Of a stretch of DNA of 5,950 bases, positions 1 to 4,982 are shown piece by piece. Under the pieces are notes generated by a model, which saw only the letters and a program-made list of their open reading frames with translations, searched no databases and was not told where the DNA came from. Position 1 is the first letter of the stretch. Every line of letters starts with the position of its first letter. A program made the position numbers and the translations under genes. Source of the stretch: Candidatus Omnitrophota bacterium (GTDB taxonomy: Bacteria; Omnitrophota; Gorgyraeia; Aquiviventales; Aquiviventaceae); the NCBI GenBank assembly GCA_016198915.1, contig JACQHS010000005.1, positions 1 through 5,950 of the forward strand. The letters run 5' to 3'.

Positions 1-54
1 CGCGTCATCATGCAGCTCATCCGCCAGTCTCGAGATCTGAACCGCCATGACTGA
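1..54 (+). CDS. 3' end of upstream gene, possibly AtpZ-like (partial)
   Basis: Reading frame 1 is open from the left edge and ends at a TGA at 52-54, giving a 17-residue tail, RVIMQLIRQSRDLNRHD. The stop overlaps the ATG of the next gene by 8 bp, the kind of tight overlap expected inside an operon. A short basic tail after a presumed membrane segment, directly before an atpI-like gene, fits the small AtpZ-type protein (two membrane spans) that often opens ATP synthase operons. That identity is inferred mainly from position, because only the tail is visible and it carries no diagnostic motif. It could equally be the end of another small gene. Confidence 0.4.
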   Translation, partial: RVIMQLIRQSRDLNRHD

Positions 55-370
55 TCGGGCGTTGACGTTCCTGCCGCTTGCCGCCGGTGTGCTGGCCGGC
101 GGGTTGTGGAGCGCAGTCAACCTATGGTGCTTGTCACGGGCGCTGCGCACGTGGCTCAACCCGCAGGCTACTCCTCGATGGCGTCAGATCGGGTGGTTCC
201 TCGTGAAGTTTCCGCTGCTCTACGCCGCCGTGTTCGGACTGGTGCAACTTCCAGGGATCTCGCTCGTGGGATTTGGCATCGGCTTCTTCGTCGTCATCAT
301 GGCTGCCGTGTTCATCGCGTTGAAGTCGATCAAACCCGTCCATAGTTCTGTCTCTTCTCATGGCGGTTGA
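47..370 (+). CDS. atpI: AtpI-like small membrane protein of the ATP synthase operon
   Basis: This 107-residue hydrophobic protein has about three predicted membrane segments (roughly residues 6-29, 48-68 and 71-93), separated by a basic loop (LRTWLNPQATPRWRQ, residues 33-47). Its place just before atpB, and a glycine-rich first span followed by NLW-x-LSRALR, match the loosely conserved AtpI/AtpR group. Members are reported to help assemble the c-ring or handle Mg2+ and are not part of the finished enzyme; that role is family knowledge, not visible here. The ATG at 47 overlaps the previous gene by 8 bp, and the stop (368-370) overlaps the atpB start by 11 bp, suggesting translational coupling. 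No strong ribosome binding site is seen. The sequence family is highly divergent, so the exact subfamily is uncertain. Confidence 0.7.
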   Translation: MTDRALTFLPLAAGVLAGGLWSAVNLWCLSRALRTWLNPQATPRWRQIGWFLVKFPLLYAAVFGLVQLPGISLVGFGIGFFVVIMAAVFIALKSIKPVHSSVSSHGG

Positions 371-1175
371 AGCCACCCACCACGTTGCGGAATCCACGAC
401 CCACGCCGCCGAGGCGATCCCGGAGCTGCCGAATCTCATCACGCTCCTCAGCCACCGGTGGCACGACATCCCCTGGGTGGCCTGGCTCCATCAGTGGGAG
501 AACATCGTCTTCTCGGCGGGGGTGGCGCTCGCCCTCTGCATCCTGACGTGGCGTTACAGTCGTCGGCCCGCGACGATTCCCAGCGGATGGCAGAACTTCC
601 TGGAGCTGGTCGTGGAAGGGGTGGACCAATTCGTCGGGCGGGTGATCGGCAAGGAGGGCCGCTACTTCACGCCCTTCATTGGCACGCTCTTCCTCTACAT
701 TTGGCTCATGAACCTTTCCGTCCTGGTCCCCTTCCTCAAATCCTCCACCTCGAACCTCAACACGACGGCCGCGCTGGCGATCCTGGTGTTCTCGTACGTC
801 CAGTGGATCGGGATGCGCCGGCTGGGGCTCCTCGGCTACCTCGACCATCTGGCGGGTCAGCCGCGCGACCTCGTGGGATGGCTGCTTGTGCCGCTCATGC
901 TGCCCATCCACCTGCTGGGCGAGTTCATCAAGCCGCTGAGCTTGAGCCTGCGGTTGTGCTTCAATGTGTTTGCGGAGGACGTGCTGCTCGCGGTCATGGT
1001 GGGATTGGGCATTGGGATCAGCGTCGGAATGCACCTGCCGTCCTGGGCGCCGGTACCGCTGCAGCTGTTCGTGATCCCGCTCGTTCTGATTTTCAGCACG
1101 GTGCAGGCGCTGGTGTTCAGCCTGCTGAGCTCGGTGTACATCGCGTTGATGTTGCCGCACGCGGAACACCATTGA
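360..1175 (+). CDS. atpB: F1Fo ATP synthase subunit a (Fo proton channel)
   Basis: Subunit a forms the two ion half-channels beside the c-ring in the inner membrane. The 271-residue length is normal. Hydrophobic spans lie near residues 48-65, 104-126, 137-154, 172-191, 204-222 and 234-263. The essential arginine is R198 in KPLSLSLRLCFNVFAEDV (191-208), equivalent to E. coli R210. N202 matches N214, and Q249 in STVQALVFSLLSSVYIAL matches Q252. The two residues after the arginine-leucine pair are C200-F201 where F-G is usual. The acidic pair E206-D207 covers the E. coli G218/E219 positions, while the H245 position is a valine (V242). The ATG at 360 lies inside the atpI-like gene, leaving a long His-containing N-terminal tail (THHVAESTTHAAEA) before the family-like PELPNLITLL. 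No strong ribosome binding site is present, so coupling to the upstream gene is likely. Confidence 0.96.
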   Translation: MAVEATHHVAESTTHAAEAIPELPNLITLLSHRWHDIPWVAWLHQWENIVFSAGVALALCILTWRYSRRPATIPSGWQNFLELVVEGVDQFVGRVIGKEGRYFTPFIGTLFLYIWLMNLSVLVPFLKSSTSNLNTTAALAILVFSYVQWIGMRRLGLLGYLDHLAGQPRDLVGWLLVPLMLPIHLLGEFIKPLSLSLRLCFNVFAEDVLLAVMVGLGIGISVGMHLPSWAPVPLQLFVIPLVLIFSTVQALVFSLLSSVYIALMLPHAEHH

Positions 1176-1184
1176 TTTGACGCT

Positions 1185-1240
1185 CGGGACATTTCTCTTT
1201 TCGCCGCTGGCGTTGCGATAGCGAAAAGAGAAACGTCCCG
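1185..1240. repeat. 20-bp-arm inverted repeat in the atpB-atpE gap
   Basis: The left arm (1185-1204, beginning CGGGACATTTCTC) and the right arm (1221-1240, ending GAGAAACGTCCCG) are inverted copies matching at 19 of 20 positions. The one mismatch is at 1191/1235 (A opposite C). The arms are separated by 16 nt, in which CGC (1205-1207) and GCG (1215-1217) could pair further. The right arm is followed by GCATCGAAGGAGG, not a T-run, so it is not a classic intrinsic terminator. In mRNA it would form a strong stem ending 5 nt before the atpE Shine-Dalgarno. It may be a REP-like dispersed palindrome, or a processing or stability element that raises atpE output; both are inferences. Confidence 0.85.
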
Positions 1241-1245
1241 CATCG

Positions 1246-1253
1246 AAGGAGGG
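1246..1253 (+). promoter_or_regulatory. Strong Shine-Dalgarno of atpE
   Basis: AAGGAGGG sits 3 nt before the ATG at 1257 (about 5 nt from the AGGAGG core) and is nearly fully complementary to the 16S rRNA 3' end. It is the best ribosome binding site in the window and fixes the atpE start over the internal ATG at 1278. Strong initiation fits the need for many c subunits per enzyme. Confidence 0.85.
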
Positions 1254-1256
1254 AAG

Positions 1257-1499
1257 ATGCCGACGGATTTTCGGGTGATGCTGGCGTTTACGGTACCGTT
1301 GGCGCTGGGGATCGCCGCCCTGGCGTCCGCGTTCGGGTTGGGACGAGCCGTGTCCGCGGCTATGGAGGCGATCGCGAGGCAGCCGGAGGCCGCGCCGCAG
1401 ATTCAAACGGCCATGATCATCGGCTGCGCCCTGATCGAGGCGCTCACGATTTACGTGCTCGTGACCGTCTTCATTTTCCAGGGCCGAATCGCCGGATAA
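1257..1499 (+). CDS. atpE: F1Fo ATP synthase subunit c (rotor ring)
   Basis: Subunit c forms the membrane rotor ring; each copy binds one ion during rotation. The 80-residue protein is a two-helix hairpin: helix 1 about residues 8-39, the polar loop RQPEAAPQ (41-48) with the conserved RQP that contacts gamma/epsilon, and helix 2 about 50-75. The ion-binding carboxylate is E61 in IGCALIEALTIY. The residue after it is A62 rather than Ser, and the helix-1 position matching Ilyobacter Q32 is L28, so key Na+ ligands are absent and H+ coupling is inferred. The helix-packing motif reads G27-x-G29-x-A31-x-S33, a partly substituted form of GxGxGxG. The gene is preceded by the inverted repeat and strong ribosome binding site, and is followed by atpF after 12 nt. 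Confidence 0.97.
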   Translation: MPTDFRVMLAFTVPLALGIAALASAFGLGRAVSAAMEAIARQPEAAPQIQTAMIIGCALIEALTIYVLVTVFIFQGRIAG

Positions 1500-1511
1500 G
1501 AGGGAACACCC

Positions 1512-2009
1512 GTGTTAGAGCTTGACCTGCAACAAGTCGTGTCGCAGGCGATCAGCTTTATCGTCCTGCTATGGCTCCTGCGCCGATTCGCCTGGCGGCC
1601 GCTGCTGACCATTTTGGATGAGCGGCGCCGGCACATCGAAACCACGCTCCAGGACGTCGCCAGCAAAAAGACCGAACTGGAGCAGCTCCAGGCAGCCTAC
1701 GCCCAGCGGCTGGCGAAGATCGACGACGAGGCGCGCGTGAAGATCCAGCAGGCGGTGCTGGAAGGCAAGCGCATCGCCATCGAGGTCCAGGAGGAGGCGA
1801 GGGCTCAGGCCCAGGTGATCCTCGCGAAGTCGAAAGAAACGGTGGAGCTGGAGCTGGCGAAGGCGAAAGTCACGCTCCGCGACCAGGTCGCCGATATGAC
1901 CGTCGAGGCGGTTGAGCGCGTCCTGCAGCAGAAGCTGGATGCCAAGACCGACCGCGCCCTCGTCGAGCGCGCGCTGGACGAGTTGGAGCGGGGGCGCGTG
2001 CGGGCCTAG
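1512..2009 (+). CDS. atpF: F1Fo ATP synthase subunit b (peripheral stalk)
   Basis: Subunit b anchors the peripheral stalk in the membrane and, through delta, stops the alpha3beta3 head from turning with gamma. The 165 residues show one N-terminal membrane span (about 9-27), then the family-like FAWRPLLTILDERRRHIE (26-43), and a long charged coiled coil to about residue 125. The C-terminal helix (DMTVEAVERVLQQKLD, 128-143) is the usual delta-binding end. The start is GTG at 1512, preceded by GAGGGAA at 1500-1506 with good spacing. Only one b gene is present and no b' paralogue is seen nearby, so a b2 homodimer is expected. The stop is TAG, with atpH starting after 3 nt in the same frame. Confidence 0.95.
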   Translation: MLELDLQQVVSQAISFIVLLWLLRRFAWRPLLTILDERRRHIETTLQDVASKKTELEQLQAAYAQRLAKIDDEARVKIQQAVLEGKRIAIEVQEEARAQAQVILAKSKETVELELAKAKVTLRDQVADMTVEAVERVLQQKLDAKTDRALVERALDELERGRVRA

Positions 2010-2012
2010 CGT

Positions 2013-2561
2013 ATGGCACTGGATCCGATTGCTTCCCGCTACGCCCAGGCGCTCTTTGAGACTGCCAAAGCGCAGGGCCAGGTGGACCCGACCCACGAAC
2101 AACTGGCCCTCCTTGGCCGGCTGATGAGTCAAGAGCCCGAGCTGCAGGCCTTCCTCATCAATCCTGACGTCGAGCCTCAGCAGAAGCTCGAGGTCCTCGA
2201 CCGCGCGCTGCAGGGGTCATGGTCCGAGCTCGTCCGCTCCTTCCTATTGCTGGTCCTCTCGTTCGGCCGCAGCGAATCGTTGCTGGCGATCATCGAGGCG
2301 TTTCAGGCGGCTGTCGATGAGGATGCCGGGCGGTTGCGGGTCGTGGTCCGTTCCGCCAGCGGCTTGCCTCATGCCCTCCTTGAACGGATCAAGAAGGATG
2401 TGGAGCGCCGGGAGCGCAAGACCGTGGAGCTGGCCACCGAGGTGGACCCGTCGCTGATCGGCGGCGTTCAGCTGCGGCTCGATCACCGGGTAATCGACGG
2501 CTCGGTCCGGCGCCAACTAGATGATCTTCGACAACAACTCAAAACGGTGAAAGTGCACTAG
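2013..2561 (+). CDS. atpH: F1Fo ATP synthase subunit delta (OSCP homologue)
   Basis: Delta links the top of the alpha3beta3 head to the b stalk. The 182 residues match the family length. The N-terminal helical domain begins with the hallmark IASRYAQALFETA (6-18). The C-terminal domain carries the conserved DPSLIGGVQLRLDHRVIDGSV (145-165) and ends in a helix, VRRQLDDLRQQL. The ATG at 2013 follows the atpF TAG by 3 nt in the same frame. No good ribosome binding site lies at normal distance: a purine-rich GGAGCGGGGG (1985-1994) is too far away. Initiation by ribosomes finishing atpF is therefore likely. No truncation or frameshift is seen. Confidence 0.95.
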   Translation: MALDPIASRYAQALFETAKAQGQVDPTHEQLALLGRLMSQEPELQAFLINPDVEPQQKLEVLDRALQGSWSELVRSFLLLVLSFGRSESLLAIIEAFQAAVDEDAGRLRVVVRSASGLPHALLERIKKDVERRERKTVELATEVDPSLIGGVQLRLDHRVIDGSVRRQLDDLRQQLKTVKVH

Positions 2562-2564
2562 TTC

Positions 2565-4085
2565 ATGGCACGACTGCGTCCCGAAGAAGTCTCTCTCGCG
2601 TTGAAACAGGAGCTGGAACGCTACCGCACCCAGGTGAAGCTCGACTCCATCGGCCGCGTCATCCAGGTCGGCGATGGCATCGCCCGCCTCTACGGGCTCG
2701 ACGACGCCATGGCCGGGGAGCTGCTGGAGTTTCCCGGCGGCACGATGGGCATGGTCTTCAACCTGGAAGAGCACCACGTGGGTGCTGTAATCCTGGGCTC
2801 GGATACGCACATCAAAGACGGTGATGTGGTCAAGCGGACCAACCGCATTGTCTCCGTCCCCGTAGGACCCGCCCTGCTGGGCCGCGTCGTGGATGCGCTC
2901 GGGCGCCCGATTGACAACAAGGGCCCGATCGTCACCGACACGTTCCGGCCGGTCGAAGGCCGCGCCCCGAATGTCATCCAGCGCCAGCCGGTGAAGGAGC
3001 CGGTGCAGACCGGCATCAAGGCCATCGATGCAATGATCCCCATCGGGCGGGGCCAGCGCGAGCTGATTCTCGGCGACCGGCAGATCGGCAAGACCGCCAT
3101 CCTCGTGGACACTATCCTCAACCAGAAGGGCAACGACCTCTACTGCATCTACGTCGTGATCGGACAGAAGATGTCCAGCGTCGTGGCCGTGGTGGAAACA
3201 TTAGAGAAGCACGGCGCGATGGAATACACGACGGTGGTGGTCGCCTCCGCGGAAGACCCGGCACCCCTGCAGTACCTCGCCCCCTACGCCGGCTGTGCGA
3301 TGGGCGAAGCGCTGATGCACAGCGGCAAGCACGCCCTGTGCCTCTACGATGACCTCTCGAAGCACGCCCAGGCGTACCGGCAGCTCTCGCTCTTGCTGCG
3401 CCGCCCTCCGGGACGCGAGGCGTATCCCGGCGACGTGTTTTACCTGCATTCGCGCCTCTTGGAGCGCGCCGCGAAACTGCGCGATGACCTGGGCGGCGGC
3501 AGTCTCACCGCGATTCCGGTCATCGAGACACAGGCCGGAGACGTCTCGGCCTACATCCCGACGAACGTTATTTCTATTACCGACGGGCAGATTTACTTGG
3601 AAGGCGATCTGTTCTATGCCGGTGTTAGGCCCGCCATCAACGTGGGGCTCTCCGTGTCCCGCGTCGGCGGCAACGCCCAGACGAAAGCCATGAAAAAGGT
3701 CGCCGGCCGCCTCCGCTTGGACCTGGCGCAGTACCGCGAGCTCGTCGCGTTTACGCAGTTCGGCTCGGAGCTCGACAAAGCGACGCAGGCGCAGCTGACA
3801 CGCGGCGAGCGGATGGTGGAGATCCTCAAGCAGGGCCAGTACGAGCCGATGAGCCTCGCGCACCAAGTGGCGATCATCTACGTCGGCGGCAAGGGGCATC
3901 TCGATGAGGTGCCGCTGGCTCAGGTCAAACCGTTCGAGGAGGCGTTCCACACATTTGTCGAAGAGCGCTACCCGGACATCCTCCACGAGATTGAGCGCAC
4001 GAAAGAGCTCTCCGAGACGATCGCCAAGCGGCTCGATGACGCCGCCGCGCAGTGCAAGCAGCAGTTCATGGCTGGGGTGAAGTAG
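2565..4085 (+). CDS. atpA: F1Fo ATP synthase subunit alpha
   Basis: Alpha alternates with beta in the F1 head, binds non-catalytic nucleotide and supplies the arginine finger to the beta site. The 506 residues cover the N-terminal beta-barrel (about 27-95), the nucleotide-binding core (96-375) and the C-terminal helical domain. The Walker A reads GDRQIGKT (170-177, K176), with Ile where Thr is the norm. Walker B is ALCLYDDLSKHAQAYRQ (257-273). The arginine finger is R366 in SVSRVGGNAQ. PGREAYPGDVFYLHSRLLERAAKL (282-305) is textbook alpha. The start at 2565 gives the usual N-terminal MARLRPEEVS; it follows the atpH TAG by 3 nt in frame and has only a weak ribosome binding site. Apart from the Walker A change the protein looks intact and functional. 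Confidence 0.98.
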   Translation: MARLRPEEVSLALKQELERYRTQVKLDSIGRVIQVGDGIARLYGLDDAMAGELLEFPGGTMGMVFNLEEHHVGAVILGSDTHIKDGDVVKRTNRIVSVPVGPALLGRVVDALGRPIDNKGPIVTDTFRPVEGRAPNVIQRQPVKEPVQTGIKAIDAMIPIGRGQRELILGDRQIGKTAILVDTILNQKGNDLYCIYVVIGQKMSSVVAVVETLEKHGAMEYTTVVVASAEDPAPLQYLAPYAGCAMGEALMHSGKHALCLYDDLSKHAQAYRQLSLLLRRPPGREAYPGDVFYLHSRLLERAAKLRDDLGGGSLTAIPVIETQAGDVSAYIPTNVISITDGQIYLEGDLFYAGVRPAINVGLSVSRVGGNAQTKAMKKVAGRLRLDLAQYRELVAFTQFGSELDKATQAQLTRGERMVEILKQGQYEPMSLAHQVAIIYVGGKGHLDEVPLAQVKPFEEAFHTFVEERYPDILHEIERTKELSETIAKRLDDAAAQCKQQFMAGVK

Positions 4086-4088
4086 CCT

Positions 4089-4982
4089 ATGGCGTCGTTG
4101 CGTCAGATCCGCAGCAGCCTCCGCAGCGTCAAGAATACCAAGCAGATCATGCGCGCGATGCAGCTCGTTTCCGCCTCGAAGCTCAAGCGCGCCCAGGGGC
4201 GGCTGATGCAGGCGCGAATGGTGCTGGAGTTTCTCGACGGGCTGCTCGAACGGGTATTGGAGACCGCAGGCCATCCCGAGCGGCAGCGAGGGACGGTCAC
4301 GCCGGGGCTTGATCATCCGTTGTGCGCTCGTCGAGAGGGCGCCGAGAGCGCTGTCGTGATCTTCACCTCGGACACCGGGCTGTGCGGCTCCTACAACACG
4401 AACCTTCTCCATCTGGCCGACGCCCACCTGCGCCGGGACAGCGCCCGGCCGACCCACCTGGTCTACATCGGTAAGAAGGGTCACCGCTACTTCACGAAGC
4501 GCGGCTTTCCTGCGGCGGAGTCGTTCCTGGACCTGGCGGGCCGGCCGGACCCGGCCAAGGCCGAGGCGATCGGCAGGTCGTTGATCCAGCGGTTCCTCTC
4601 AGGACAGGTCGGCTCGGTCGATCTCATCTACTCGCGGTTCATGTCGTCCATGACCTACCAGCCGACGATCCAGCGGTGGCTGCCCGTTGAAGTCAGTCCA
4701 CAGTCCACAGTCCACAGTCCACAACAGGAATATATCTTTGAGCCAAGTCCGGAGCGGGTCTTTGGAGACTTGCTGCCGCGGTGGGCGCTGGCCAAGTTCC
4801 AGCTCATCCTGCTGGAAGCGTTCACCTCGGAGCATTCCGCGCGTATGATCGCGATGAAGAACGCGACCGACAACGCCGAGAAGCTCATCACTGACCTGAC
4901 CATGCAGCGCAACAAGATCCGCCAGGCCAGCATCACGAAGGAGATTAGTGAAATTGTCGGAACCGCAGAAGCATTGAAATGA
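4089..4982 (+). CDS. atpG: F1Fo ATP synthase subunit gamma (central shaft)
   Basis: Gamma is the rotating shaft inside the alpha3beta3 head, contacting the c-ring below. The 297 residues are slightly longer than E. coli gamma (287). The N-terminal helix is typical (IRSSLRSVKNTKQIMRAMQLVSASKLKRAQ, about 7-36), as are the Rossmann-like part with IFTSDTGLCGSYNTN (91-105) and the C-terminal helix (EHSARMIAMKNATDNAEKLI through RQASITKEISEIV, 248-290). Two surface-loop regions look altered: HPERQRGT (62-69) is encoded by a palindrome, and SPQSTVHSPQ (203-212) by a 7-bp tandem repeat. Both lie in length-variable loops, so function is probably kept. The start at 4089 has GGGGTGA (4074-4080) upstream and follows the atpA TAG by 3 nt. 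The TGA stop overlaps the atpD ATG. Confidence 0.97.
   Translation: MASLRQIRSSLRSVKNTKQIMRAMQLVSASKLKRAQGRLMQARMVLEFLDGLLERVLETAGHPERQRGTVTPGLDHPLCARREGAESAVVIFTSDTGLCGSYNTNLLHLADAHLRRDSARPTHLVYIGKKGHRYFTKRGFPAAESFLDLAGRPDPAKAEAIGRSLIQRFLSGQVGSVDLIYSRFMSSMTYQPTIQRWLPVEVSPQSTVHSPQQEYIFEPSPERVFGDLLPRWALAKFQLILLEAFTSEHSARMIAMKNATDNAEKLITDLTMQRNKIRQASITKEISEIVGTAEALK
4274..4293. repeat. Small palindromic repeat inside atpG (HPERxxG type)
   Basis: The 20-bp stretch reads TCCC-GA-GC-GGCA-GC-GA-GGGA. TCCC pairs with GGGA and GC with GC around a GGCA loop, with facing GA/GA steps that can form sheared G-A pairs. It resembles the short dispersed bacterial palindrome of the form ATCCCGAGCGAAGCGAGGGAT, which when translated gives HPERSEG-like peptides; here the peptide is HPERQRGT (gamma residues 62-69). 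It sits in frame in the loop between the first helix and the Rossmann part, where E. coli gamma is several residues shorter by my hand alignment. That it is a mobile insertion is an inference. Confidence 0.6.
4694..4723 (+). repeat. Four tandem copies of heptamer CAGTCCA within atpG
   Basis: CAGTCCA occurs four times head to tail at 4694-4721, and the period-7 pattern continues through 4723. It codes for SPQSTVHSPQ in gamma, in the variable loop just before the conserved EYIFEPSPERVF. Because 7 is not a multiple of 3, losing or gaining one or two copies shifts the frame, while a change of three (21 bp) keeps it. Perfect identity between copies suggests a young or slippage-prone array. Confidence 0.95.

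Noticed and set aside
1185..1240. Intrinsic transcription terminator between atpB and atpE
   Set aside because: There is a strong stem but no T-run after the right arm (it continues GCATCGAAGG), and terminating here would cut off most of the operon. On the opposite strand the sequence after the stem is AGCGTCAAATCAATGG, again without a T-run.
1176..1256. Small gene or riboswitch in the atpB-atpE gap
   Set aside because: The gap is 81 nt, almost entirely taken up by the inverted repeat and the atpE ribosome binding site. No start-stop frame with its own site and no conserved aptamer pattern could be recognised.
330..1406. 358-codon open frame on the minus strand
   Set aside because: It lies opposite atpB and atpE, which are unmistakable. 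Its product is Arg/His/Gln-rich low-complexity sequence typical of the antisense of GC-rich genes and shows no recognisable motif.
4258..4330. Frameshift or pseudogene in atpG because residues 60-82 look unlike gamma
   Set aside because: The frame is continuous, and canonical gamma sequence resumes at VVIFTSDTGLCG. The odd segment is explained by an in-frame palindrome in a variable loop.
3201..4484. 427-codon open frame on the minus strand
   Set aside because: It is antisense to the highly conserved atpA and atpG, has a composition typical of a shadow frame, and has no motif. Lack of stops follows from the third-position G/C bias of the real genes.
4694..4723. CRISPR-like repeat array
   Set aside because: The unit is only 7 bp, contiguous, without spacers, and lies in frame inside atpG.
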